Source: MGNI01 sp964353875 (GTDB lineage Bacteria; Chloroflexota; Anaerolineae; Anaerolineales; E44-bin32). From it: a stretch of DNA of 64,000 nucleotides. Shown here piece after piece: positions 16,441 to 25,388 of the stretch. The notes below the pieces were generated by a model. The model saw only the letters and a program-made list of their open reading frames with translations. It made no database searches and was not told the origin of the DNA. Within the stretch, counting starts at the first letter, position 1, and every line of letters starts with the position of its first letter. Position numbers and translations under genes: made by a program. The stretch lies in contig CAYGXU010000002.1 of assembly GCA_964353875.1 (NCBI GenBank), positions 4,528 through 68,527 on the forward strand, given 5' to 3'.

Positions 16441-17871
16441 ATGTTGAAAAAGTCTGTATTCGCTGTCGTCATTGGCAATCGAGGTTTTTTCCCTGATCAT
16501 CTCTGCAAGTCAGGTCGTGAGATTATCTTGAGTGTGCTTGAAGCGGAAGGCATCAAAGCCATTGCCTTAGGTTCGGAAGATACCCACTTTGGCAGCGTGG
16601 AAAGCCTATCGGATGCCCAGAAATGCGTTGAGCTCTTCAAGAAACACCGTGAGGAGATCGATGGCATCCTGGTTACGTTACCGAATTTCGGAGATGAGCG
16701 CGCCATCGCCAATACCTTACGTTGGTCAGGATTGAATGTTCCGGTTCTGATCCACGCCTTCCCGGATGATGCAGACAAGATGACTTTGGCGGATCGACGT
16801 GATTCCTTCTGTGGCAAGATGTCCGTCTGCAACAACCTCAAGCAGTATGGGATTATGTTTAGTTTAACCAAGCTGCACACACTCGACCCGCAGAGCGAGG
16901 GCTTTCGCCAGGAATTACGCCGTTTCAGGAGCATATGCCGGGTGGTACGCGGCCTAAGGAATGTTCGCATTGGCGCCATCGGCGCTCGTCCGGCGGCTTT
17001 TAACACCGTGCGTTTCAGTGAGAAGCTGTTAGAGCGAAGTGGGATCAGTGTCGAGACGCTCGACCTATCGGAGCTTTTTGGGCGGGCTGCCCGCCTGCAT
17101 GAGGGTGATGCGGGGGTTAAGCACAAACTGGAACAAATCAAAGGCTATGTGCCCACAGAAGGGATCCCCTCCGAGCCGCTGCTTAAAATGGCGAAAGTGG
17201 GTTTGGTGATTGATACCTGGATGGAGGAAAATCTACTGGTCGCGAGCGCCATCCAATGCTGGACCGCCATGCAGGAATATTATGGTGTGGTTCCCTGCAC
17301 GCTGATGAGCATGATGAGTAACCAGTTGGTGCCCAGCGCCTGCGAGACCGACATCGCCGGGGTTGTGGGTATGTACGCTCTGACCCTGGCTTCAGACAAG
17401 CCCAGTGCGATCGTCGATTGGAACAATAACTACGGTGGAGATCCCGAGAAAGGCGTCATGTTCCACTGCTCGAATCTTCCAAAGGACTTTTTTGTGGAGG
17501 AAGGGGCAAAGGATAGCCCAGTGATGGATTATCAGGATATCATCGCTGGTACGGTTGGAAAAGAGAACACCTATGGGACGATTGTAGGAAGGGTGCGAAC
17601 AGGACCTTTCACTTTTTGCCGTGTCTCCACCGATGATCTCAACGGGCGGATTGCGACCTATGTAGGCGAAGGAGAACTTACCGACGACCGAATGAAAACC
17701 TTCGGCGGTTATGGTGTTTTCCGAATCCCCGATCTTCAAAAGCTGCTCTATACTATCTGCGAGAACGGTTTCGAACACCACGTGGCAATCAACCTCTCTC
17801 AGACCGCGTCCGTGATTCATGAAGCTTTTGAGAAGTACCTTGGTTGGGATGTCTATCATCATAAAGGGTAA
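16441..17871 (+). CDS. L-fucose/L-arabinose isomerase-family aldose-ketose isomerase
   Basis: A 476-aa member of the FucI/AraA superfamily that interconverts an aldose and a ketose with a divalent metal. The FucI metal ligands can be placed at Glu302 (SACETDIAG), Asp326 (DWNNNYGGDPEKGVMFHCSN region) and His446/447 (GFEHHVA). It is shorter than E. coli FucI (~590 aa). Because ribulokinase and ribulose-5-phosphate 4-epimerase genes follow, I infer that its substrate is L-arabinose (to L-ribulose), making it a functional substitute for a classical AraA. AGGAGGAG precedes the ATG. Fucose or another sugar remains possible. Confidence 0.8.
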   Translation: MLKKSVFAVVIGNRGFFPDHLCKSGREIILSVLEAEGIKAIALGSEDTHFGSVESLSDAQKCVELFKKHREEIDGILVTLPNFGDERAIANTLRWSGLNVPVLIHAFPDDADKMTLADRRDSFCGKMSVCNNLKQYGIMFSLTKLHTLDPQSEGFRQELRRFRSICRVVRGLRNVRIGAIGARPAAFNTVRFSEKLLERSGISVETLDLSELFGRAARLHEGDAGVKHKLEQIKGYVPTEGIPSEPLLKMAKVGLVIDTWMEENLLVASAIQCWTAMQEYYGVVPCTLMSMMSNQLVPSACETDIAGVVGMYALTLASDKPSAIVDWNNNYGGDPEKGVMFHCSNLPKDFFVEEGAKDSPVMDYQDIIAGTVGKENTYGTIVGRVRTGPFTFCRVSTDDLNGRIATYVGEGELTDDRMKTFGGYGVFRIPDLQKLLYTICENGFEHHVAINLSQTASVIHEAFEKYLGWDVYHHKG

Positions 17872-18064
17872 GGTATTTACCAACGAGAGTCATCTAAACT
17901 ATCAGCGGAACCAGTGCCGTTTGTGACTTTGGCTTGATGGAGCCAAACATGCTGCTTATCAAGGAATAATAAGGAACCTTCACTTATCAGCTGATACTAC
18001 CGCGAGGAGTTCCTGCGATCGATGAAGACCAAAGGAAATAAACGCAGTCGTAAAGGCGAGACCT

Positions 18065-18420
18065 TTGACTGAACTCGAGCATAAACTGCAATGTGTTCGA
18101 ACGCTTCTGGAGCATCATTGACTTGATGCCCTCCTTCTGCAACGCGTGAGCAGATTCGCCTGGGCGGGAAGGTGGGTATATTTTTGCCCCAGCCCATGAT
18201 GTCGAAGGCGATGTTTCCTTGGAAAATATGCTGGCCTTTATTGAAATCATTCATCAGAAACCCGGTATTTGCACCAGTCATGAAATCAATATTAATGCCA
18301 ATGCTGCCATGGTTTGATCTTCAGTCCTATTTTTCTATTTCGGGCTTTTTCAGTGCAGTCATCGATAACATCACTTGGCCTGCCTGGCGATGGAACATCA
18401 CATCCTGATAAAATCCAACG
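18065..18420 (+). pseudogene. Decayed remnants of URO-D-like and sugar-isomerase-like genes
   Basis: The ~590 bp gap inside the sugar operon is not empty. In frame from ~18150, ADSPGREGGYIFAPAHDVEG followed by DVSLENMLAFIE resembles the C-terminus of uroporphyrinogen-decarboxylase-family proteins. The same frame then runs into IIHQKPGICTSHEININA, which looks like the metal-site region of a xylose-isomerase-like TIM barrel, and stops at ~18320. A further frame holds SLGLPGDGTSHPD (~18375-18412), also typical of sugar phosphate isomerase/epimerases. Stops and frameshifts interrupt all of it. No complete gene can be drawn. Confidence 0.5.
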
Positions 18421-18465
18421 ATGGGATGATAAGTAAAGAAACTATGAATTGGGAGGTCAGGCTCA

Positions 18466-19473
18466 ATGAGAGTGCTTCGACTACATGGACTTGGCGATCT
18501 TCGATTGCATCAGGAACCAGATCCAGCGCCAAAAGAGGGTGAGGTTCTCATAAAAGTAAATGCTGTAGGTCTATGTGGCTCGGATCTGCATTGGTTTGCG
18601 GAAGCCGGGATCGGGGACGCCAGGCTTACTCAACCATTGGTCCTTGGCCATGAATTCGCCGGAGAGATCATCGAGGGAGATCGACGCGGCGAAATCGTGG
18701 CCGTTGATCCGGCCATCCCTTGTGGCCGGTGTGAATTCTGCAGGGAAGGAAATCCGAATTTCTGCGAAAACTTATATTTCGCTGGACATGGCTTGAACGA
18801 TGGGGCATTGCGAGAAAAAATTGCCTGGCCTTCGGCGAATCTGTATTCCCTTCCTGAGAATATTTCAGCAATTGAAGGTGTGATGCTTGAACCTTTGGGC
18901 GTGGCAATCCATGCGCTGGATTTGAGCCATATGCGAATGGGCATGAGCGTGGGGGTTTATGGCTGCGGACCGATTGGCCTGTTAATCATCCAACTCGCTC
19001 GTCTTATGGGCGCTTCGCAAATCCTGGCGACTGAGAAACTCGATCATCGTCTGGAGGCGGCAGAGCGTTTAGGAGCATCTGAGGTATATAGGGTAAAAGA
19101 TGGGCAAGAGGCGGAAGCCATCCTATCGAAGACGAACGGCAGAGGTGTGGATGTCGCTTTCGAGGTGTCGACGGAGAGCGAGGCTGTGCAGTCGGCTATC
19201 GCCTGCGCCAGGTCGGGTGCGCGTGTGGTACTGGTGGGCATCCCGGATGATGATCGCACGGCTTTTCAAGCCTCGGTGGCACGCCGAAAAGGGTTGACGA
19301 TCATGCTCTGTCGCAGGATGAAGCATACCTACCCGCGTGCGATCCGTCTGGTGGCGAAAGGACTTGTTGATGTGGGCTCTTTGGTAAGTCATCGTTTTTC
19401 CCTCGATGAACATCAGCAAGCTTTTGACTTCGCTAGTCACCGCAAAGGTCTCAAAATCGTCATTGAACCCTGA
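18466..19473 (+). CDS. Zinc-dependent medium-chain alcohol/polyol dehydrogenase
   Basis: A 335-aa MDR-superfamily NAD(P)-dependent dehydrogenase. Catalytic-zinc elements are GLCGSDLHW and GHEFAGEI; the structural-zinc Cys cluster is CGRCEFCREGNPNFC; the Rossmann motif GVYGCGPIGLL is followed by the usual Gly-rich turn. It resembles sorbitol/threonine dehydrogenases. It lies between the isomerase and ribulokinase genes, so it probably oxidises or reduces a pentose, pentitol or ketose in the same pathway; the exact substrate is not visible. Confidence 0.85.
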   Translation: MRVLRLHGLGDLRLHQEPDPAPKEGEVLIKVNAVGLCGSDLHWFAEAGIGDARLTQPLVLGHEFAGEIIEGDRRGEIVAVDPAIPCGRCEFCREGNPNFCENLYFAGHGLNDGALREKIAWPSANLYSLPENISAIEGVMLEPLGVAIHALDLSHMRMGMSVGVYGCGPIGLLIIQLARLMGASQILATEKLDHRLEAAERLGASEVYRVKDGQEAEAILSKTNGRGVDVAFEVSTESEAVQSAIACARSGARVVLVGIPDDDRTAFQASVARRKGLTIMLCRRMKHTYPRAIRLVAKGLVDVGSLVSHRFSLDEHQQAFDFASHRKGLKIVIEP

Positions 19474-19478
19474 TATTC

Positions 19479-21179
19479 ATGGATAAGGAGGCTATCGTGG
19501 CAAACCCAAAATATGCGATCGGAATTGACTTTGGTACCGAGTCTGGGCGGGCAGTGCTGGTCGATGTCAATTCTGGGAAGGAGATCGCCAGTTCGGTCTA
19601 CCCCTATATAAACGGAGTCATCGATGAAAGGCTGCCTGTCGAAGGGAAATCGGTTCAATTGGAACCTGAGTGGGCTCTTCAGGATCCGCAGGATTATATC
19701 GAGACCCTTAAGGTTACCTGTCCGGCCGTTTTAAAGGAGAGCGGAGTTGACCCGGCGGACGTGATCGGTGTGGGGATCGATTTCACTGCCTGTACGATGA
19801 TGCCGGTGAAGGCAGATGGCACCCCATTGTGTCTGCTGCCAGAATTCCGACGCAATCCCCATGCCTGGGTCAAGCTTTGGAAGCATCATGCTGCCCAGCC
19901 TGAGGCGAATAAGATCAATGCCACCGCGCGCCAGATGAAGCAGGCCTGGCTTGATCGTTACGGAGGGAAGATCTCTTCAGAATGGTTTTTCTCGAAAACA
20001 CTGCAAATCCTGGATGAAGCGCCGGAGATCTACCGCGCTGCCGATCGGTTGATCGAAGCAGCCGATTGGACCGTCTGGCAAATGACTGGCATGGAAACGC
20101 GCAACTCCTGCACGGCGGGTTATAAGGCGATGTGGTCGAAGCGGGAAGGTTTCCCACCGGATGAGTACTTCAAGGCGCTTGACCCGCGCATGGAGCATGT
20201 GATCGATGAGAAGATGACACGTACGATCTGCTCCATCGGCGATAAAGCCGGAGAACTTACTCCCCAAGCGGCGCAATGGACCGGGCTCAAACCGGGGACA
20301 GCGGTGGCGATCGCCAATGTGGATGCGCATGTCTCTGTGCCTGCGGCGACAGTCACCGAGCCGGGACGGATGGTGATGATCATGGGTACCAGCATTTGCC
20401 ATATGGTTCTGGGTGAAGAGGAGAAGAGAGTGGGGGGGATGTGTGGTGTCGTCGAGGATGGAATCATCCCGGGCTATTTCGGTTTCGAAGCTGGTCAGTC
20501 AGGAGTGGGGGACATCTTCGCCTGGTATGTGGACAATGGCGTGCCAGAAGCTTACTATGAGGAGGCGAAAGCGCGCCATTGGAACATCCATCAGCTTCTG
20601 GAAGAGAAAGCCGCAAAACAAAAACCTGGCGAGCACGGGTTATTGGCATTGGATTGGTGGAATGGCAATCGTTCTGTCCTGGTGGATGTGGATTTATCCG
20701 GTTTTCTCATCGGCGCTACGTTGGGCACGAAGCCGGAGGACGTCTATCGCGCCCTGATTGAGGCCACGGCCTTCGGCACGCGCGTGATCATTGAAGCTTT
20801 TGATCAAAATGAGGTCGAGGTAAACGAGATCGTGGCATGCGGCGGGTTGCCAGAGAGAAACAAGATGCTGATGCAGATCTATGCCGATGTGACCGGCAGG
20901 GAGATGAAGGTGGCTGCCTCGCAACAAGCGGGGGCGCTTGGATCGGCCATGTTCGGCGCGGTGGCGTCCGGGAGCGAGGCGGGTGGGTATGACACGATCT
21001 TCGAAGCGGCCAAGCATATGGCGCACTTGAAGGACGAGAAGTACACGCCTATTCCAGAACATAAAGCGGTTTACGATCGCCTGTTTGAGGAGTATGTGCG
21101 TCTGTATGATTATTTCGGTCGCGGCGAGAACGACGTGATGAAACGGCTGAAGCGTCTGCGAGATGAGGTTCGGGGCTAA
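19479..21179 (+). CDS. araB: Ribulokinase
   Basis: A 566-aa FGGY-family carbohydrate kinase phosphorylating L-ribulose to L-ribulose 5-phosphate. It shows the N-terminal ATPase motif IGIDFGTESGRAVLVD, the ribulokinase-typical GIDFTACTMMPV and FRRNPHAWVKLWKHHAAQ, the C-terminal IVACGGLPERNKMLMQIYAD and the AGALGSAMFGA segment. Length and motifs match AraB rather than xylulokinase or rhamnulokinase. It starts 5 bp after the dehydrogenase stop. The ATG at 19479 has an internal in-frame GTG at 19497 preceded by AAGGAGG that may be the true start. Confidence 0.92.
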   Translation: MDKEAIVANPKYAIGIDFGTESGRAVLVDVNSGKEIASSVYPYINGVIDERLPVEGKSVQLEPEWALQDPQDYIETLKVTCPAVLKESGVDPADVIGVGIDFTACTMMPVKADGTPLCLLPEFRRNPHAWVKLWKHHAAQPEANKINATARQMKQAWLDRYGGKISSEWFFSKTLQILDEAPEIYRAADRLIEAADWTVWQMTGMETRNSCTAGYKAMWSKREGFPPDEYFKALDPRMEHVIDEKMTRTICSIGDKAGELTPQAAQWTGLKPGTAVAIANVDAHVSVPAATVTEPGRMVMIMGTSICHMVLGEEEKRVGGMCGVVEDGIIPGYFGFEAGQSGVGDIFAWYVDNGVPEAYYEEAKARHWNIHQLLEEKAAKQKPGEHGLLALDWWNGNRSVLVDVDLSGFLIGATLGTKPEDVYRALIEATAFGTRVIIEAFDQNEVEVNEIVACGGLPERNKMLMQIYADVTGREMKVAASQQAGALGSAMFGAVASGSEAGGYDTIFEAAKHMAHLKDEKYTPIPEHKAVYDRLFEEYVRLYDYFGRGENDVMKRLKRLRDEVRG

Positions 21180-21232
21180 TCGCACGAGAGCCATTCCGTC
21201 TCGTTGAATATCTTTCGATGGGAGGGCAAGGT

Positions 21233-21874
21233 ATGCTGGAAGAATTGCGTGAGGAAGTCTATCGCCTCCATCTCGAGCTTCCTAAGAATAACCTTGTGGT
21301 ATGGACCACAGGGAACCTCAGTGCACGTGACCCTGAGACAGGATTGGTTGTGATCAAACCGAGTGGTCTCCGCTATGACGAGTTGACAGCGGAGACGATG
21401 GTGATTGTTGACCTTGATGGGAGAGTGGTTGAAGGTGAACTGAAACCCTCTTCCGATACAGCCACGCATCTTTTTATCTACCGACACCGACAGGACGTGG
21501 GAGGGATTGTGCATACGCATTCCACCTTTGCCACGGCTTTTGCTGCTGTGGGTAAGCCGATCCCTGCTAATCTAACTGCGATGGGCGACGAGTTCGGCGG
21601 TCCGATCCCTGTAGGCGCTTTCGCTCTCATCGGGGGCGAGGAAATCGGTCGCGAGGTGACTAAAGCTATCGGGGGGAGCAAAGCTGTCCTGATGAAGAAT
21701 CATGGTGTCTTTTCAATTGGAGCGACAGCCTTGGCTGCTTTAAAAGCTGCTGTGATGGCTGAGGATGCCGCCAGGACGATGTACTATGCCTTGCAGCTGG
21801 GAGAACCGATTGAGATTTCGGTCGAGCAACTTGCCAGGTTGCATCAACGCTATACAGAAGAATATGGTCAATAG
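21233..21874 (+). CDS. araD: L-ribulose-5-phosphate 4-epimerase / class II aldolase
   Basis: About 213 aa, class II aldolase/adducin fold. Landmarks are TTGNLSARDPETG (phosphate binding), KPSGLRYDEL, the zinc histidines HTHSTFATAFA, and a further KNHGVFSIG with metal-binding His. Epimerases and fuculose-phosphate aldolases share this fold; the adjacent ribulokinase favours L-ribulose-5-phosphate 4-epimerase, giving D-xylulose 5-phosphate. The ATG at 21233 is chosen because GGGAGGGCAAGG precedes it, whereas the earlier ATG at 21218 has no Shine-Dalgarno. Confidence 0.85.
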   Translation: MLEELREEVYRLHLELPKNNLVVWTTGNLSARDPETGLVVIKPSGLRYDELTAETMVIVDLDGRVVEGELKPSSDTATHLFIYRHRQDVGGIVHTHSTFATAFAAVGKPIPANLTAMGDEFGGPIPVGAFALIGGEEIGREVTKAIGGSKAVLMKNHGVFSIGATALAALKAAVMAEDAARTMYYALQLGEPIEISVEQLARLHQRYTEEYGQ

Positions 21875-22017
21875 GCCAATCCAAGTTGATAAGAGCGTCT
21901 GATCATAGGTCGATAGGATAGATACAGGGAGCCGATATTCTGCTTAAGAAGGGATAGGGAGTCCAACGGTAAGCCGTTGGATATCTGATCTTGGAGAGTT
22001 CAACCGTTGCCATAATC

Positions 22018-22044
22018 GAAGAAGCCCACGGAAGTGGGCTTCTT
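22018..22044 (-). terminator. Terminator downstream of tRNA-Asn
   Basis: Perfect hairpin AAGAAGCCCAC/GTGGGCTTCTT with a 4-nt loop, ~35 nt beyond the tRNA 3' end on the minus strand; it can also act on the plus strand for the araD transcript. A second hairpin, TCCAACGG/CCGTTGGA, lies at ~21962-21980. Confidence 0.65.
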
Positions 22045-22077
22045 GTCCTCTCCTCCATTAGAAATGGCAACTTTAGG

Positions 22078-22150
22078 CTCCTCGGGCAGGACTCGAACCT
22101 GCAACCCACCGGTTAACAGCCGGTTGCTCTGCCTATTGAGCTACCGAGGA
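22078..22150 (-). tRNA. tRNA-Asn (GTT)
   Basis: 73 nt. Acceptor stem TCCTCGG/CCGAGGA, D arm with GCTCAATAGGCAGAGC, anticodon loop CTGTTAA giving anticodon GTT, T arm GCAGGTTCGAGTCCTGC, discriminator G. CCA is not encoded. Confidence 0.97.
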
Positions 22151-22288
22151 AAGGCACTCCCGGCTCAAAAGGGGTTATATGCGATCAATTGAACCACTTT
22201 CCGAGATAGATGTAAAGCGATGGGATTATAATAAGCCGTCTAAGAGGCGTCAAGATGACGGCTTGTCTCTGCCTTGCCCTAGGATATA

Positions 22289-23119
22289 ATGGCCAGCATG
22301 AGTTTTTTGAAGTTATCATTAAGCGCCCTTCGCTCATATCGGGCCTTTCGTCTGGCATTATTCTTGATCGCTTTCATCGTGATTGGCGGATGGCTATTGG
22401 TAACACCTGAAGGGCTTTTAGGAAAGGCAGATGCGATTGGTTATGCAGTTTGCCATAGGATCGACTTAAGGTCTTTTCATCTGGGTGATCGTCCTTTACC
22501 TCTCTGTGCACGTTGTAGTGGGATGTATCTGGGTGCCATGAGTGCTCTCTTCTATTTTTCCATAAGCAGGCCACACGCATCACTTTTCCCACCGAGACCT
22601 CTGTGGATTCTCCTGGGTATTTTCGCGCTTTGTTATATCGTTGACGGCTTTAATTCTTATTGGTATTTGGTCAGCGGCTCAAGTTTGTTATATCTGCCCA
22701 ACAACACCCTACGATTAGCGACGGGAACCTTCTTTGGCATCGCACTGGCCAATCTGGTCTACCCGGGTTTCAATCAATCTGTGTGGCATAGCCCGAAGGA
22801 GGAACCCGCTGTGCGCTCGTGGGGTGAAATGGGGTTGATCCTCCTTTTGGGAATAGGTATGATCCTGGCAATGGAGACTGAGAATCCATTGATCCTCTAT
22901 CCATTAGCCTTGGCAAGCGCCCTTGGTGTGCTTATGCTTTTAACCATGGTTTACACCATGGTTCTGTTAATCCTCTTCCGACGCGAGGCCACGGTGAGCA
23001 CATGGAAAGAAATTGTTCTCCCTTTCTTGGGAGGGCTGACTTTATCCTTTCTTCAAATTGGAATCATCGATCTTGGTCGATATCTATTGATGGGGACCTG
23101 GGAAGGGTTTCGTTTTTAA
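22289..23119 (+). CDS. DUF2085 membrane protein
   Basis: A 276-aa multi-pass membrane protein with the DUF2085 signature: IGYAVCHRIDLRSFHLGDRP followed by LPLCARCSGMYLGAM, including the conserved Cys-His and CARC motifs that may bind metal. About seven hydrophobic segments are visible. The function is unknown across the family. It is divergent from tRNA-Asn and followed after 23 bp by another membrane protein gene. Confidence 0.85.
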   Translation: MASMSFLKLSLSALRSYRAFRLALFLIAFIVIGGWLLVTPEGLLGKADAIGYAVCHRIDLRSFHLGDRPLPLCARCSGMYLGAMSALFYFSISRPHASLFPPRPLWILLGIFALCYIVDGFNSYWYLVSGSSLLYLPNNTLRLATGTFFGIALANLVYPGFNQSVWHSPKEEPAVRSWGEMGLILLLGIGMILAMETENPLILYPLALASALGVLMLLTMVYTMVLLILFRREATVSTWKEIVLPFLGGLTLSFLQIGIIDLGRYLLMGTWEGFRF

Positions 23120-23142
23120 AGTTCCACTCGTAAGGAGGATTT

Positions 23143-23715
23143 ATGGAAGCCATTGGGGGTGTACTCTCAGCCTTCGGTTTGGCCGCAAGCGCCGGGCTTA
23201 ATGCCTATGTCCCATTGTTAATCGTGGCACTCATGGCGCGCTTTACCGATTGGATTAAACTTGCCCAACCGTGGGATGCGATAGGGAGCTGGTGGGTCAT
23301 CGGCGCATTGGTGGTCTTGGGATCAATCGAATTCTTCGCCGATAAAATTCCAGCGGTCAATCATATTAATGATGCCATACAAACCTTTATCCGTCCTACT
23401 GCCGGAGCGATTCTCTTCGCTGCCAATACAAGCGTGGTTACGGACATTCACCCTATCCTGGCCATTATTGCTGGTTTGTTGGTCGCCGGTGGCGTTCATG
23501 CGGTGAAAAGCGCTGCCATACGCCCTGCCGTAACCGCAACCACGGGAGGAGCGGGGAATATACCCGTCAGTATCGCCGAGGATGTCGTCGCCACCGGGCT
23601 CTCCATTCTCTCAGTGGTCTTGCCTGTGGTGATTGCCGTGTTAATGATCATGTTTACTGCCTGGGTTGTCTGGTTGCTATGGCGGCGGGCGCGTCGCCTT
23701 AACGATACATATTGA
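23143..23715 (+). CDS. DUF4126 membrane protein
   Basis: A 190-aa membrane protein typical of DUF4126: N-terminal GLAASAGLNAYVPLLIVALMAR, a central IEFFADKIPAVNHINDAIQTF segment, and hydrophobic helices to the C-terminus. The function is unknown. AAGGAGG lies 4-5 nt before the ATG; it is probably co-transcribed with the DUF2085 gene. Confidence 0.85.
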   Translation: MEAIGGVLSAFGLAASAGLNAYVPLLIVALMARFTDWIKLAQPWDAIGSWWVIGALVVLGSIEFFADKIPAVNHINDAIQTFIRPTAGAILFAANTSVVTDIHPILAIIAGLLVAGGVHAVKSAAIRPAVTATTGGAGNIPVSIAEDVVATGLSILSVVLPVVIAVLMIMFTAWVVWLLWRRARRLNDTY

Positions 23716-23812
23716 AGACCGGAATAGTCGACAAGATGGATATCAGCGAAGGCGGCGTCAAAAAAGAGAGATTGATACGCTGATTGATCCACTCATCAAT
23801 AAGGAGAAAAGG

Positions 23813-24007
23813 ATGGAAGAAATGGCGCAAACCACAACGCAACCAAAATCGTCACGTAAGTGGTTAATCATTGTGATTGTCGTCGTCGTCCTGTGTTGTC
23901 TTTGTGCAGCATTAGGTGGGGCGGTTTGGTGGCTCTGGAAAAATGGCGACCAATTACTCAGGGATTGGGGTCTCACCTTGCGGGTGATCGCCCCGCTGAT
24001 CGGTTAA
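23813..24007 (+). CDS. Small single-pass membrane protein
   Basis: 64 aa: a short polar N-terminus, one strong hydrophobic helix with CCLCA cysteines (~residues 18-42), and a short amphipathic tail. AAGGAG precedes the ATG. No family is recognised. It is the last gene of the run before convergent DUF402. Confidence 0.6.
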   Translation: MEEMAQTTTQPKSSRKWLIIVIVVVVLCCLCAALGGAVWWLWKNGDQLLRDWGLTLRVIAPLIG

Positions 24008-24043
24008 TAACGCCAGTACTATTGCCTGAGGATGGGCAAGGTT

Positions 24044-24553
24044 TTAGGGATAGGCGCTATCCCCTTTGCGCGCCTTTGGCAGGATAAAGGGGTATTGACG
24101 GTTTTCGGCTAAATCGATCAGCCTCTCAAGCGCATTTCTGGCCTGGCGATCCTCCCTGTGCGAGAGCTTTAATTTGGCGTACTCATCTTCGTCGAGAATA
24201 TGCCAGCCTCCCTCAGGCTTCACCAAAAGATCGAGGGCCAAATCTTCAGCATAAATGTGTCCATTTTCTATTTGAGCAGGGCGGGTGATATTGCAATACC
24301 AGCCCTTTAAATGGCCATCGTCGACATCGTAAATCTCAAAAACGTTGTACCATTGATCGGTATAATAGGTTTCAATGAATCGATCATTACGACGTAAAAT
24401 GATTCCATAGAATTCCATCTCTTCTCGATCGAAGTAGGCCTCTATCGTCAGGCTCGTTTGTGTTTTTTTTAGCAGAATGGCTTGGTAACACCAGACCTCC
24501 TCCCCATGTTCATTGAGTTTGTGGACGGTAATCCTCTCCTCCGTACGACTCAT
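24044..24553 (-). CDS. DUF402 domain protein
   Basis: A 169-aa protein with the DUF402 core (FEIYDVDDGHLKGWYCNITRP and YAEDLALDLLVKPEGGWHILDEDEY). DUF402 includes FomD-like and Ntdp-type nucleoside di/triphosphate phosphatases; the Asp-rich motifs DVDDG and DLALDL are the metal-binding candidates. It starts 22 bp after the thiamine-operon ATPase stop and is probably the last gene of that transcript; a thiamine link is not established. Confidence 0.78.
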   Translation of the reverse strand: MSRTEERITVHKLNEHGEEVWCYQAILLKKTQTSLTIEAYFDREEMEFYGIILRRNDRFIETYYTDQWYNVFEIYDVDDGHLKGWYCNITRPAQIENGHIYAEDLALDLLVKPEGGWHILDEDEYAKLKLSHREDRQARNALERLIDLAENRQYPFILPKARKGDSAYP

Positions 24554-24575
24554 TTTTACACCTATAGTCGATCGG

Positions 24576-25340
24576 TCACACCTTCACACCCAGAGCTTCC
24601 AGTAGCTCAGCGACCTGCTTGCCGAATTCCGCTTGAGCGATCATTCCCTGGCGTCTAGGTCGGGGAAGAGCGACAGTCATAGATTTAATCACCCGACCTG
24701 GGCGTGCGCTTAGAACAATGACTCGATCTCCAAGGTAAAGCGCTTCTTCTACGTCATGTGTGATGAAGATGACTGTTTTCTTGAAGCGGTGCCATACGCC
24801 CAATAACCAATCCTGCAATTCGCGTCGTGTCAGTGCATCCAGGGCTCCAAATGGCTCATCCAACAGAAGGATTTCACTTTCAGTGAGGATTGTTCTTAGG
24901 AGTGCTGCGCGTTGGCGCATCCCACCGGACAAGGAGCTGGGATAGGACTCGGCGAACTCTTCTAAGCCGAATAGAGGCAACAACTCCGAGGCATGCGAGC
25001 GCGCTTCTTTACGACGGATTCCTTGTACCTGTTTTGGAATGATCACATTGTCGAGGACGCTACGCCAGGGGAGAAGCAGATCGCGTTGCGGCATGTAACC
25101 AACCCTTCCGAGACGATCCATGCAAATTTCGCCATCCAAACAAATCGCTCCTTCATCCGGTTCCAGAAGCCCTACAATCAGATTGAAGAGGGTGCTTTTT
25201 CCACTGCCGGAAGGTCCGATGATAGTCAGAAACTCACCTGATTGTACATGAAGGGAGATATCCTCTAACGCCTTAATCGTCAATCCATTTGCATGAAAGC
25301 TTCTGGTAACATGACGCAGTTCAATTTTCGTTGCTATCAC
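24576..25340 (-). CDS. ABC transporter ATPase, thiamine-precursor type (ThiZ-like)
   Basis: A 254-aa ABC ATPase of the nitrate/sulfonate/taurine family. It has Walker A GPSGSGKST, Q-loop MPQRDLLLPW, signature LSGGMRQRAALLR, Walker B ILLLDEPFGALD and switch ITHDVEEA. The MPQRDLLLPW Q-loop is usual in the ThiZ/SsuB group. With the THI5-like binding protein and permease upstream on the same strand under a TPP riboswitch, it most likely energises uptake of a thiamine pyrimidine precursor. Confidence 0.9.
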   Translation of the reverse strand: MIATKIELRHVTRSFHANGLTIKALEDISLHVQSGEFLTIIGPSGSGKSTLFNLIVGLLEPDEGAICLDGEICMDRLGRVGYMPQRDLLLPWRSVLDNVIIPKQVQGIRRKEARSHASELLPLFGLEEFAESYPSSLSGGMRQRAALLRTILTESEILLLDEPFGALDALTRRELQDWLLGVWHRFKKTVIFITHDVEEALYLGDRVIVLSARPGRVIKSMTVALPRPRRQGMIAQAEFGKQVAELLEALGVKV

Positions 25341-25388
25341 AGAATTGCCTCATTGTTGTAGGGATGATCAACGCCTGCAAACCCCTAT

